Part shown: positions 1-12,264 of the stretch, piece after piece
How the letters are laid out: every line of letters starts with the position of its first letter
How positions within the stretch are numbered: the stretch's first letter is position 1
DNA from: Byssothecium circinans
Lineage: Eukaryota; Ascomycota; Dothideomycetes; Pleosporales; Massarinaceae
DNA length: 51,541 nt
Direction of reading: 5' to 3'
Assembly: GCA_010015675.1 (NCBI GenBank)
Contig: ML976990.1
Span: forward strand, 864,298-915,838
Notes under the pieces: generated by a model
Seen by the model: the letters and a program-made list of their open reading frames with translations, nothing else
What the model was told of the DNA's origin: nothing
Database searches by the model: none
Position numbers and translations under genes: made by a program

Positions 1-502
1 AATAAAGAAACAATATTAAGCTAAGACGTTTGTAGAAAAGTAAGAACGCTTGCAGCCTTTCTTTATACTATCTACCGCATACAGGCTAGTAGGAATAGGC
101 TAAAGAAAGGTATAAGTAAGTGCTCTATCTTCGATCAAACTCTAGACTACACACGATAGATGATACAATCTACTATTAATCTACTACTATTTTGACTATC
201 TCTGCTATATCTCTATTACCTTTTCATAAATACCATTCATAAATTTTGCCTTAATTAAGAAAATAACTAACTAATATGAACACTTATCTTTAATTATTCC
301 TAACCCTACTCTAGATACTGCACCTCATATACCTATAATAGACCTAGATATGTGCGCTTACCTAAATCTAGTCTAAGCAAGCTTCGCTCCTACGGCATGA
401 CATCTCTTAAATAGACACCTGTCTCTCCTATACAAAACCCTCTACTTATCTATTTATAACTCTTATAAAGACTAAATTTGTTTAACATTACCTACTATTA
501 AT
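1..502. other. AT-rich, mutated sequence without a recognisable gene
   Basis: The stretch is rich in CTA, TAG and TTAA words and poor in CTG and CAG, the signature of RIP. I found no frame with family motifs. It precedes the DNA-ligase relic and may contain its dead promoter. Confidence 0.5.
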
Positions 503-3055
503 ATGCCCTTTAACTTTAGCATCCTCTGTAACCTCCTTAATGAACTGGACTAAAACCATGCTAGAAAATTATCTAAAACGTATAACACCCTAAGATCTAA
601 CTCTAAAATAGTTGTTTCCTAGTTTAATAAGCATAATATAATTCTTCCGTGAGAAGGACAAGGAGCCGTTGCCTTCTTATTATATCTATTTCTAGAGTAG
701 AGGGCAGACCGTATCTTTAATCTATAGGAAAATTAACTTAAGTTAATTATTAAGTAAGCCTAAGGGCTTAGTGTAACACGTTTAAAGCAATTACAAAGTT
801 AGAGGACTAGAGATGGTACCAACTTTACATCATGCGTTAAGCGCTTAATGTCTGTAATAGATGTAGAAGGTAGACATAGTTTAAGCGTTACCTTAGAAGA
901 GCTTAATAAAACTCTAGACTAGGTTATAGCTACGTTACCCTTCTCATCTACCAAACTAAGGCAGAGGGTAGAAACAAAATATAAGGAGCTGATTTAGACT
1001 TATAACGTGTTAGCGCGAATATTTTAAAGATTATATAGCTCTAAAGCTAAGTAGATGGTCCGTATGATCCTAAAGTCCTATAGCCTAGTATAGATCCTAG
1101 AAACACTAGTAATGCAAAAGTTCTATTTCCTTTTACCTAATGTCCTAGGCTTCTAAAATTCTTTTAAGGCTGCCGTAAGGATGTTGTCTGGAACCTTAAT
1201 ATAGCGCATGCCTACCTAGCTAATAATAGCTGTTGAACTCTCGCTTAGAGACAAAGCCGCACGTTAGTTAAAGCCTTAAATTAGAGTTATAATTACATGA
1301 AGAGCGCATGATAAGGCTAGAAGCATCAAGCATTACTGTCAACTAGCAAGGGGTAGACGCATAAGTGTTAAGTGAAAGTATAATGGCAAGTACTATTAAG
1401 TGCACATTAACCTAAATAAAGGAGAGAATTATATCAAAATCTTCTCTAAAAGTGGAAGAGACTTAATAGAAGATTAGAAAGGCCTGTATAACATGCTACG
1501 AGATTATCTAAGGCTCGACTTAGCAGAGTGTAAGATTAAGAAGTAATGCATTCTAGAGGGAGAGCTACTAGTCTAGAATAATTATAGCAAGTAGATTAAA
1601 CCCTTCTATAAGATCCGCAAACATGCGCTATAATCTAGCTAATTCCTTAGAACTTAGGAAGACTCACCTGCTAATATTAATAAGTATCTTATGATTATGT
1701 TTTATAATCTACTCATACATAATAACACCTCCTGTATCACAGATACTTATGATACGCGCTAGTAGTAACTTTGCTTACTAGTCTACTATATTCCTAGCTA
1801 AGCAGCTATTAGCAGCCGTAAGAATATTAATTTCTCCTCCTACTATGCCCCTAAATAGCTTCATGAGGCATTCTCTCGAGCTATTACATAGCGATGGGAA
1901 GGTCTAGTGCTAAAGGGATAAGATAAACCTTACTACTTATTCTCTAGAAATAATAGATTTATTAAGTTAAAGAAAGACTACATCTAAGGGCTAGGAGACA
2001 CTGCTGACTTTGCTATCATAGGTAGCCGCTAAGACCCAATAGACAAATAAGAACTTAGGATAGGTAAGTTATAGTAGACATCATTCTATATTAGATGCCT
2101 AAAGAATAAGGACCTAGTTTACCGTCTTAACGTTAAGCTAATATTTCGCGTCATTAATAAGGTAGGCTGGCACGGTATAGCTAAAGAGGATATTCTTTTT
2201 CTTAATAGACTTAGATACTTCTAAGAAACACCTTTTTCTCTCTCTACTCCTAAGCTCAACGTTAGGTTAGAACGAAGGGAGCTAACTTAGCTAACTAACT
2301 TATTTAAGCGACCCTTCATCGCAGATGTAATAAGTGCTAGCTTTAATAAACTAGCTAATACTAGGTATTATGCTCTATGATTTCCTTAGGTGCAGAAGAT
2401 CTATCAGGACCGTATGTTCAAGGATACGATTAGCTTTGGTAAGCTGCAAGAATTAGTAAGGAAGACCATGGATTTGTCATAGGAAATTAAAAGGGAAAAT
2501 AGAAATTAGCTTAAGAAGCTTAAATAAATGTACCCTAATCTAGACTACCTAATAAATTCCATGAATCACACAATCAGCTCTAGTAGTGGCATAGAGAAAT
2601 AGGAGAGTAAAAAGTAAGAAAATAGAAAGGTAAAAGAGGATTATTCATATCTAGATAATAGTTTCTTTTAGCTATTAAAATGAAGGCTCCTCTTAGAGGA
2701 TTATTAACTAACTGTTAAATAAGCTAAGGTATCACTTGTTACTTTAACAGATGTAGAGGGCATGCAGTAATCCCCTGCTACATTAATATGTATAAGCCTT
2801 TCTTTATTCTATGAAGACTTATTAGTCATACTGTCTACTAACTCTTTAATAACTAAGCCTGTAGTAGAAGCGTCTGTAAGAAGTTATAACTAATAGTGAG
2901 GGTATATAGTAACTTCATTTACTTACTAGGAAGTAATAAGTAAGGCGAAGCACTAAATAGTTAGTTCCTTATGCCTTGCAATAAATAAGTAGCTAATATG
3001 TAAACTAGCCTAGAAAATGTTCTTATTATACCTGCAAGGAATACGTAGTTAATAA
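503..3055 (+). pseudogene. ATP-dependent DNA ligase, fungal type, RIP-inactivated
   Basis: Intact members of this family seal DNA nicks through a lysine-AMP intermediate in the nucleus. A single frame starting at the ATG at 503 (MPFNFSILCNLLNELD) runs for about 850 codons with no frameshift, broken only by TAG, TAA and TGA. The nucleotidyltransferase motifs appear in order in that frame: motif I at about 1376 (K-Y-N-G, ancestral KYDG with Asp changed to Asn), the following IKIFSKSGRDLIED, motif III at 1547 (CILEGELLV), motif IV at about 1898 (EGLVLKG) and motif V (IKLKKDY), then GLGDTADFAIIG. The N-terminal part matches the helical domain of fungal ligases (MQKFYFLLPNVLGF). The C-terminal limit is uncertain; the frame still reads as coding to about 3049. 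The catalytic lysine codon survives, but the gene is dead. Family assignment is strong; the orthologue is not established. Confidence 0.85.
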
Positions 3056-3859
3056 GAATCATTTTACTACTACGACATTCTATAAAAAGCTTCTAGACCT
3101 TAAGTGTACTTATAATTATCAATTTCATGATCATAGTATCACACCTAAGTAGGAGGGGTAATAGCTCTTAGGAGGAAGGAGGAGGAAGGAGAAGGGAAGG
3201 AGGAGAGAGATAGGTAAGAGGTAGTCTCTATTAGGTAATATTTAAGTTATATAATAGCTAGCTTAGAATATAGCATCATAATAGGTATCTAGCTACCTAA
3301 GTAGTACTATAATAGTCTTAATATCCTCTCTATACCCTCCTTATAGGATACGTAAGACTATCTATTTCCCTACTACGCGTCCTTAATAGCACCCTTCTCG
3401 CATGTCACTTAGTGATCTAGATGCAAGCCCTAGCACCATCAAGGATGATAAGAGAATTTAAAGGACCTAACGTTAGAATCTATGATTTGTATAAGGCTCT
3501 TTTAGAAAGAGATAGTAACTAGCATATTAATAACATCTACTTAAGTAATGACGCTAAAGAGATCTAGGCTAACTTAGCGATTAATAAGCTAGAGACTAAT
3601 AGAATTATAGGATCATAAATAATTAGAGACTTTAATGAAAACGCTAATACTTATATGCTAATGTGTTAACCTAAGGACTAGCATTATTAATACTATGTAG
3701 TAGGAAGCCTAGCTAACTATAAGCTATTTATATGCATAGCATAGTAATTAAGGTTAAAGAGTAGTAGAAACTTAAAAGGCCTAGGTTAGCATAGTCATCT
3801 ATACTTATAAATGTTCTCTATTTATCTTTTAGATTCATCCTCTAATGACTAGTCGTCGT
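3056..3859. other. Degenerate AT-rich stretch with a purine-rich GGA tract
   Basis: A GGA/GAGG-rich low-complexity tract lies at about 3150-3215. The remainder is mutated sequence with scattered coding-like pieces (for example near 3440-3700) that I cannot assign to a family. Confidence 0.4.
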
Positions 3860-4040
3860 TCTTCCGTGGCTATGTGGAGTCTTAGGTAGCAGGCGAGCTA
3901 ACCTTAGCCCCGCAGCCTTATGATCCTCACTCAACCTTGGCCATGCCTCTAGTTAACCAACTCAACTCTCTGAAAACACCCTATAGAATTCGCCACCTCA
4001 CAAAGATCATGGCAGGTGCGGGTCGGCCATCCTCCCTGCT
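3860..4040 (+). repeat. Partial copy of dispersed repeat R
   Basis: The segment resembles 14515-14700 and the inverse of about 17110-17265: shared pieces include GAGTCTTA, AGCAGGCG, CCTTAGCCC, GCAGCCTT and the CCTATAGAATT stretch. It is less mutated than its surroundings. A 61-codon open frame across it is accidental. Confidence 0.6.
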
Positions 4041-4627
4041 AGTGCGATTAAGATGTTCATCTGCTCGCGGTGAGGTCAAGTGGCGAATTTTCAAAGCGCA
4101 GTTCTACGTAGAAGACGCTTAAAGCTTGACTATAGCAAATTAGGAAGCTCGCATTAGGTTCTAGCGGTATTTACAAGAGCTTCCGTAGCAAGATTGTTTC
4201 TTGACGTGGTGAGGATTGTTACGTACAGCGTTTAAGGGAGGAAGCCTTCAAGCGGCCTCCTATGACTTATAGGAAGGGTTATAGCTAAGATACGTAGCTA
4301 CCTTTAGCTTTAGCCTACGGCACCTTAGCCGTTCTTAGCCTAAGTGCTAGTACGGTAGACTCGTTTAAATCCTCCTATCACCTCTTCTCTTAGCTTCTAA
4401 TAATTCTCTTAGTCTAAATTCTTTTATAACTTATTCATAGTGTAGGTAAGTTAGAATTTAAGCGCTTTAGGTGGTAAGTTAAGTCCCTTAGAGTAATCTA
4501 CTACTAGTAATAGCTAACTAGTTAGAACTCCTAGTCCTAGATTTATGCTACCCTTTAATCTTAGATTAAGACTCCTTGTATTAATCTTTACTATGCTTTA
4601 TTAGTCTCTAGCTTAAACCAGTGCCCT
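4041..4627. other. No gene recognised
   Basis: Mixed-composition sequence becoming AT-rich toward 4627. It lies between the R fragment and the NLR relic. I see no family motif. Confidence 0.4.
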
Positions 4628-6849
4628 ATGTCTAGTGTTCTAGCAAAAGCTTCTTAGCTAAAGCCTAAAATTCGCCTAGCTTAAGCTATTTCCTAGTTTA
4701 AAGGAGACCTTTTAAATAAGTATAAAACTACCTTCCATACCCTTAAGTCCTAAGCGCTTAACTCCCCTCTAGATACTAGCGATGTAATGCGACTTACAGC
4801 TAAGATAGACTATCAGATATTAAGAAAAGCTAGCGGCCGTTGCTTTAGGCCCTATTTTATAAACTTCCTATAAGGAGTTTAGTAATTCGCTACGCTTAGA
4901 GATGTTGTAATTAGAGGTTCATAGAATATAATTACATATAGTGTCTAGTTATTAGTCCGCATGTTATTACTTATTAGTGTCTTAACTTTTAGTACTTTCA
5001 TTTACTAATACATCCCTAGTTAATCATAAACTTCTTATCCTACATTAAAAAGTTATCTACTCTCTTTATGGATATTAGCCGCTTAGCCCCCCGTTACTAA
5101 ATAATAGCCATACTGTTTCCGTAATCTAGGAGTCTGTAATCATAGCTCTATAAATATTTTATTATAGTAGTTAGTTTCTACTATTATCTATTTAACTTTA
5201 TAGGGAAGTTAACCTTCTAGTAAGTCACGTCTACTTTAAATGATTTAGACTTAAAGACTTTCTAAACGGACCTTAATCGTTAGGCTAGTTTAATTAAGGA
5301 GGAGATAACCTTAATTAAAGCCTAAGAGAACTTAAGATTTAGGGTCCTATCTAGCAAGCTATCTAAATCCGCGGTCTATTAGCAAAAGCTAGCTATAAAT
5401 CTATAAGTGCTTAACTTCTGCTCTAAGTACGACCATGAGATAACGTGGAAATAGACCTGAAAAGTTAGAAATACAGCCCTATTTACATCACTTGCTAAAT
5501 ACTAGGAGTAGAAAGACTACTTAAGTTCTTGTACACTTCTATATATAGGCAAACTAGGATTAGGGAAATCTATATTACTAGTAAATATTATAGACGACCT
5601 TAATATTCACACTAGAAATGATACAATTGTAGTAGCATACTTCTTTTGTAGGTACGACATTCCTAAGAGTTTAAAGGCGCAGACAATTCTTAGTTCCCTA
5701 GCATGATAATTACTATGCACTATTCTAGACCTTGCTATGGTAGCAGATGTATGCCAAGATACCCGCTTAACTAAGAATACTAAAAGAATGCTTAAACTGA
5801 TCTGTTACGGCTTCCTATCTAGTTATAAAGCATACTTTATCCTTAATAGATTAGACAAATGTAAAGATGTGGAGAGAGAAGTAGTAGCCTAAGGACTTAA
5901 AAAGATCTAATAGATACTTAAACTCTAGCTTTTAATCTTATTTTAAGTAGAGCTAAACAATAGATTAGAGTTAATTACTAAGTGACTTATAGTTACTAGG
6001 ATTACTTTAATCTAGGAGGATAATCTAGACATTGAAGCATTTATTAAAGTGGAGCTAGAACGTTGCCTTAAAAGCTAAAAGCTAGTCATAGGAGATCTAA
6101 CGCTTATACTAGAGATATAGGATGCTCTCTTATAAGGATTATAAGGAATATTCCTTTAGGTAGCCCTCTAGATCTAGTCTTTATATAATATAAGAACAGA
6201 TTAGGCCATCTAGGACGCTCTCGCAGACCTACCTAAAGACCTTTTAGAGACCTTTTCCTAAATTCTACACAAGTTAGAATGATTAGGATAGCGTTATTAA
6301 GCATAAATACTCTAACTTGTTATAGCGGCTTACTAGCCCCTAATAATAGATAAGTTATGAGAAGCTCTTAGCGTAGTTCCTAGAGACACTATCTAGATAC
6401 CCTTAAGGCTCCTAAATAACATATATTTAGCATTAGCTTACTATAGATGCCTCCTTACTATTAATGAAGAAGAGGCTACTATCTATTTTATATACTATAG
6501 TGTTAAGCAGTTCCTCCTTACTAGGTCTAACGACTTAAAGAAAACAGCCTTTATAGTAAAAAAGGCATAGAGGGTAATAGTAGACATTATTATTACTTAC
6601 CTTAGCTATAGTATTTTTAGGACTAAGCTATCTAGGACGAGAGTACCTCTAGTCATAGTATAGTTAGTGCCCTCTAATATTATTCATGCTACTATAGGGC
6701 CTTTAAGCACTGTCTAGGCTTTTGCTTTGAAACTCTTAAGGTTAAGGAAGTAGTCTGATTTTAACATTAGCAAGACTCTTATAATAGCCCGTAAACCTTT
6801 CTAGTCTAAAATAGTAGAAGAATTCTACTTCTACTTATAGTACTAGGAC

Positions 6850-8215
6850 ATAAGCATCTAGACTATCTAAAAAAGTAGAAACTACTAACTATAGAAAATA
6901 TCTACCATAATTAGTTTTGTATAGGTAATCGCTTACAATAGTAATTAGGGAGGGTATAAATAGTAGTCTATTAATTTAGTACTTTATTTGCTAGCCTCTA
7001 GCTTAGATAACTGCCTGAATCCTCTATGGTACGCTCTTAATAAGCTTATTAATACTAGCCTATGGTATTACTCTCCACGCTTCTTAAGTACATTAAGTAA
7101 AGTGATCTCTATTAACTCCTCTAAAGCCCTAGCCTTCAAGGTTAGGATACAATTTGACTAGCTTCTGCTTTAGTAGCTACCAGAGATGCTTGATAGGGTT
7201 GATATCTAGTAAGTACGGTGGCTAATTAATGACCTCAATTTCATGCGCGTTAAGCTAATCAGTGGTTTCTCGCGACTTATAGATAGGAGCGTTATCCTGC
7301 ATGAATTAGTAGGGCTTATACTCCTCCTCCTCTTGATTAAAGTCCTCCTCCTCTAGCTTATTCTAGGGTAGTAGGCTATCCTCTAGTATATTAGTATATA
7401 AGGTAGAAGTGTACCCACGCGAGCCTCTAACGCGTTTTATAGTAATTAATTCACTCCTTCCACCTAGCTAAATAGCTACCTAAAATATCTGGCGTAGTAC
7501 TAATTGCCTAGCCCTACCTTTAACTATCTCCTTATACTACTTCTACTATAGTGTATGAAATACCTATACGTATTTCTTACTGCGTCCTCTCTCTACTAAG
7601 CACTCATTAGAGAACTTAACGCGTACCTAGCTTTTGTAGCGGTTGAGACGCGCCCACCTAAGGCGGTTGCAGGCGTCTAATGGAGAAAGTGCTAGCTGTA
7701 GTTTCATGGCCTACTTCTTTATACCGTACTTGTTTAGTAGGCGAGAGAGCGTTCTTAAGGAAATATTAGGCATGCTAATAGCCTCTACTTTTAGCTTTGC
7801 GTACTCTATACGTGGGTATTAGCGAATAATCCGCAGTAGTTGACACTTATCTTAAGCATCCATTTTCTTTAGAGCTCCTTTACGTGGTAATAAGGTAATT
7901 TTCCTATGCTTATTCTATCTCTTTATAGTGTTGTAGTAGGTTGATTTACTGACGTGAAATATATCCTAGATTACCTTAGGTTTGACGCGATTCTTGACCG
8001 CGCTAAGTATAGCCGCGCGTAGGTGTGGGCTTAGCTCTTTCTTAGGTAGGCACGCACGTAATATATCGCCTGAAAAGGACTAGTGGAGGGTAGTATAAGG
8101 CAGCGCCATTAATTTAACGTAAAAAACGCGTAAACTAAGTAAGGATTAGTGGTAGTAGGTAGTGTTAAAGTTTAGGTATAATTTGCTTAATTTAGATGGT
8201 CTAGATACTTTTATC
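6850..8215 (-). mobile_element. Tc1/mariner-like DNA transposon, dead, inserted in the NLR relic
   Basis: The element separates the NACHT half from the ankyrin half of the NLR relic. Its ends carry imperfect inverted repeats: the left end (about 6853-6876) contains GCATCTAGACTATCTAAA, and the reverse complement of the right end (about 8186-8212) contains GTATCTAGACCATCTAAA. Exact termini and the TA duplication are blurred by mutation. Because the insertion has RIP-type mutations like its host, it predates at least part of the decay. Confidence 0.75.
6976..8109 (-). pseudogene. Tc1-like transposase (DDE_3 type), RIP-inactivated
   Basis: Cut-and-paste transposase acting on the element's own inverted repeats. 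The frame starts at the ATG at 8109 (MALPYTTLH) and reads about 378 codons to 6976, a usual Tc1 length. Visible motifs are an N-terminal helix-turn-helix region, VKFSNECLVERG (first catalytic Asp changed to Asn), FMQDNAPIYKSRET (second Asp) and PPYLLDINPIKHLW (the NPIEHLW acidic site, with Glu changed to Lys). At least ten premature stops are present, and there seem to be two compensating frame changes near 7080-7130. It cannot be functional. Confidence 0.85.
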
Positions 8216-8388
8216 TTAGCACTATATATGCAAGAGCACATTAGCTATACTACATAATTTATGTATTAGGGCAGGATATAACCATTTACGGTCTGTTAGT
8301 AAGATTGATTAATTAGTAGATACTTGAATTAGATGTGATAGCTAATAATTAGATAGCTCTCACTTAGGCTGCTAATAATAGTAATAAG

Positions 8389-10440
8389 GGCATTCTTAAG
8401 CATCTAATTAAATTAGGTAAAGTAAATGCTAACTAGAAGGATTAAGACAGATAGACGCCACTATAGCGGGTAGCAGAGAAGGGACATGAGGTAGTAGTTA
8501 AGCTACTGCTTAGCATAGGTAAGATTAACGTTAACTTAAAGGATTAGTGCAGACAGACGCTACTATTGCAGGTGGTAGGGAATGGACATAAGGTAGTAGT
8601 TAAGCTACTGCTTACTAAGTATAGTATTAATCTATATATTATTAATAATAGTAGTTAGATACTACTATTATAGATAGTGTAGAACCATCTAGCACTAATA
8701 TTTTAGGTAGCATAAAAAGGGTATAAGGTAGTAGTTAAGCTACTACTTAAAACTAGCAAGGTTAACATTAATATAAAGGACTAGTATAGGTAGACGCCGC
8801 TCTACTAAGTAGTAAAGAAGGGATATAAGGTAGTAGTCAAGCTACTACTTAGCATAGGCAAGGTTAACATTAATGCAAAGGATAAGGATGGATAGACGCC
8901 ACTCTTCTAGGTAGTAGAGAATAGATATAAGGTAATAGTCAAGCTACTACTTAGTATAAGCAAGGTTAACGTTAATATAAAGGGCTAGGTTAGATAGATA
9001 CTACTCTATTAGGTAGTAGAGAATAGATATAAGGTGATAGTTAAGCTACTACTTAGCATAGGCAAGGTTAACGTTAATGTAAAGGGCCTATTTAGATAGA
9101 CACTACTCTTCTAGGTAGCAAGGAATAGATATAAGGTGATAGTCAAGCTACTACTTAAAACTAGCAAGGTTAATATTAATATAAAGGACTAGTATGAATA
9201 GACGCCACTCTACTAGGTAGTAGAGAAGGGATATAAGGTAATAGTTAAGCTACTACTTAGCACAGGCAAGGTTAACGTTAACGCAAAGGGTTAGGTTAGA
9301 TAGACGCCACTCTTCTAAGTAGTAGAGAATAGATATAAGGTGGTAGTTAAGCTACTACTTAAAACTAGTAAGGTTAACGTTAACTTAAAAGACTAGTATA
9401 GATAGACGCTACTCTACTAGGCAGTAAAGAAGGGATATAAGGTAGTAGTCAAGCTACTACTTAGCACAGATAAAGTTAACGTTAATAAAAAGGACGAGGA
9501 TAGATAGACGCCGCTCTTCTAGGTAGCAGGGAATAGATATAAGGTAGTAGTTAAGCTACTACTTAGTATAGGCAAGGTTAACGTTAATGTAAAAGGCCTA
9601 TTTAGATAGACGCTACTACTCTTCTAAGTAGCAAAGAATGGACACGAGGTGATAGTCAAGCTGCTGCTTAGCATAAGCAAGGTCAACATTAATGCAAAGG
9701 GTCCGTTTGGATAGACGCTACTCTTTTAGGCGGTAGAGAATGGACATGAGGTAGTAGTTAAGCTACTACTTAAAACTAGTAAGGTTAACGTTAACTTAAA
9801 AGACTAGTATAGATAGACGCTACTCTACTAGGCAGTAGGAAATAGATATAAGGCGGTAGTTAAGCTACTGCTTACTAAGTATAGTATTAATCTATATATT
9901 ATTAATAATAGTAGTTAGACACTACTATTATAGATAGTATAGAACTATCTAGCACTAATATTTTAGGTAGCATGAAAAGGGTATAAGGCGGTAATCAAGC
10001 TACTACTTAGTATAGGCAAGGTTAACGTTAATATAAAGGGCCTATTTAGATAGACGCTACTCTACCACGTAGTAGAGAATGGACATGAGGTAGTAGTTAA
10101 GCTACTACTTAAAACTAGCAAGGTTAACATTAATGCAAAGGACTAGTATGGATAGATGCTACTCTACTAGGTAGTAGAGAAGGGATATAAGGTAATAGTT
10201 AAGCTACTACTTAGCATAGGTAAGGTTAACGTTAATATAAAAGGTTAGGTTAGATAGACGCCACTTTTCTAGGTAGTAAGGAATAGATATAAGGTAATAG
10301 TTAAGCTACTACTTAGTATAGGCAAGGTTAACGTTAATGTAAAGGGTTAGGTTAGATAGACACTACTCTTCTAGGTAGTAGAGAATAGATATAAAGTAAT
10401 AGTTAAGCTACTATAAGTGTACTACCTTAATTTATAGAAG
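8389..10440 (+). repeat. Ankyrin-repeat array, 19 cores, 102-bp period
   Basis: The array encodes the ligand-binding end of the NLR relic. The conserved core (VVKLLL, written GTAGTAGTTAAGCTACTACT in mutated copies) recurs at 8491, 8593, 8728, 8830, 8932, 9034, 9136, 9238, 9340, 9442, 9544, 9649, 9751, 9853, 9988, 10090, 10192, 10294 and 10396. Sixteen intervals are close to 102 bp (34 residues), two are 135 bp and one has 3 extra bases, so the frame is kept throughout. The copy at 9649 is the least decayed and reads HEVIVKLLLSISKVNINAKG, a normal ankyrin unit. Stops come from Trp and Gln codons. Confidence 0.9.
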
Positions 10441-11829
10441 AACCCTAGCCTAGTTACTTACTATTTAAACGTAGATTGCTCTAATTGCGTACAGGGCTAT
10501 AAAATCTATGTTTTCACTTATAAAGTATAGCTTTGTGCTTATATTTGCCTTAGTTAGAGTGCATCTGTTACTTTTCGCAAATAAGGGGCCGAGAGGAGTA
10601 GATGCATAAGTTACCCCTTAAATTTTTTAGCATGGGTGGTTTTTCACTACGGGTGGATTGACTTTAGTTAAAAGTAACATTTATAGCATAGCCTGCCCAC
10701 CTAATAACACAATAGAGCGATGTTAACAAGATAGTAATCTAAAGCATGTTATATTACTCTTACTCTCTTTCTACCTGTCTCTCACACATACTCTCTCTCT
10801 CGTGTTGCTAGGAATCACGCGTTATATACAAGTGAAAGATAATAACTAAGCTTTATTAGTACGTAAGACTTAGGATATATTATAGTAAGACCCCTATTTA
10901 GCGCTAGGACTAGGATGGTAAGCGCCTTGTTAGCGGACCGTACGGTGCGAACAAGCGAAGTATAAGACCTAGAAACTAATTTCAGTCAGTACTATATATT
11001 TTAGAGTGCGCCTGCCAAACTAAACAGCAGAATTGCGAGTGCGCAGTGCGAACATGGCTTTTTGCATGATAGTTAAATTTAGACTTTGTTAAAGGTTAAA
11101 ATAGGGTTTTCTTAAATTAGAAATAGTAGCGCTTACCATGACTATTTTAGTTAGAACGTGGACTATAATAGGGATCCTTACCTAGGGCTAATTTAGGGCT
11201 TTATCTAATTAGTGCATTTTCTTTTATCTAATATTAAATTAACGTTCACCCTTCTACTACTGTATGGTTTATACACTAGCACTTTAAATAAATTACTGCT
11301 AGCCTACTATCTTATACCTTAATAGTAAGTAATTCATGCTTATTATAGTTGATCTAAATAACACTTCCTAGGCTATTCCACCTAATAAAACTTAACTTAA
11401 GGAAAATCATGTCAACTCTTCCATGATACTCATTCAACCATTAAGGCAAAGTAAATGAATATACTTTATGCGGTAGGTCTAGATCACGCTATTACTATAA
11501 AAGTATAGATCTACGAGCAAAAAGGGAATTCCTCTATAATTAGAATATAGCGCGGCATAAGGCAAAGCCTAGAAATCTAAAGGAAGGATAGGGGAGAAAT
11601 AATAGGATATAGTTAGTTGCCTTCCTACTAGGCAAATAGCTAAACACCCTAATTAAGTTTTATTTACTAATATATTACATAGTTGAACTACGCCTCCTTC
11701 TATAGGCACGTAACGTTATTACGGAATTCATTCTTAGCATTAGGCTGACCTTTAAGGAATAGGAATTGAAAGCCTATTTCTAAATTTAACCTAAAAACTT
11801 TATTCTAGCTAATGATATATGAATAAGAC
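10441..11829. other. Degenerate AT-rich sequence, one B-repeat fragment
   Basis: The part to about 10540 may be the C-terminal tail of the NLR relic (a Cys-rich piece reads CSNCVQGYKIY). At about 10595-10665, on the minus strand, lies a copy of repeat B (GTAGTGAAAAACCACCC, compare 24968). The rest shows no family motif. Confidence 0.45.
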
Positions 11830-12264
11830 GCACCCTTTAAAGCTGTTATTCCTATTATGCTATTCCTATCCTTAAGCTCCGCGTGCTCTCTTTCTAGGTT
11901 TCTAGACTCTATTTCTAGCCTTTCTAGCCCCTTTATCTGCTTTAGTCTTATTGCTTTCACCCTTTAAATGGTGAATTTTATCTTAGAGTCTCTAAATAGT
12001 ATCCGTGTTTTTATTATATTTACTTCTTAGGTTATTAAGCTAATCGTCTAACTCCCCTAGATGTCTCATAATATAGTAGTTGTGCTCTTTAAGAATGCTA
12101 AGTTTATAGCCTAGATAAATGACTGAGGCGAATATCCTCTCTATCGCACCTAACAGCGTAAGCTAGGTTTTAAGAGCACTTTGGAATGACTTACCAAGCA
12201 GGCTATATAGGGAAGGTGTCCCTCTAGCGTTTAGGTATTTTATACTCTTTTCCTCTGCATTCAT
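11830..12264 (-). pseudogene. Unidentified helical protein, RIP-inactivated
   Basis: A minus-strand frame starts at the ATG at 12264 (MNAEEKSIKYLNARGTPSLY), continues SLLGKSFQSALKT and becomes charged and coiled-coil-like (for example RHLGELDDQLNNLRSKYNKN) with only TAG-type interruptions. The mixture of hydrophobic helix and coiled coil could be the N-terminal part of a larger fungal protein. I do not recognise the family and the end is approximate. Confidence 0.45.

Larger units (their letters stand above)
4628..10440 (+). pseudogene. NLR-like STAND gene (NACHT plus ankyrin repeats), inactivated
   Basis: Fungal NLR-like proteins sense non-self or cell status and can trigger incompatibility or cell death in the cytoplasm. 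The relic begins MSSVLAKASQLKPKIRLA, followed by a helical domain typical of fungal NACHT proteins (for example LFMDISRLAPRY near 5063). The NACHT P-loop is at 5548 (GKLGLGKS, probably ancestral GKPGSGKS), then NDTIVVAYFFCRYD, and a Walker B region at 5833 (YFILNRLDKCKD, ancestral LDECKD). NACHT-typical sequence continues to about 6845. It resumes after a Tc1-like insertion, at about 8220, and runs in frame through an ankyrin array to about 10430. One frame change lies between about 4990 and 5060 and could be an intron or an indel. All other damage is point stops. Without the insertion it would encode about 1,450 residues. Confidence 0.82.

Noticed and set aside
8491..10440. Regular 102-bp repeats resembling a CRISPR-like or satellite array
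   Set aside because: The period is 34 codons, the frame is kept through every length variant, and units translate as ankyrin repeats. There are no spacers.
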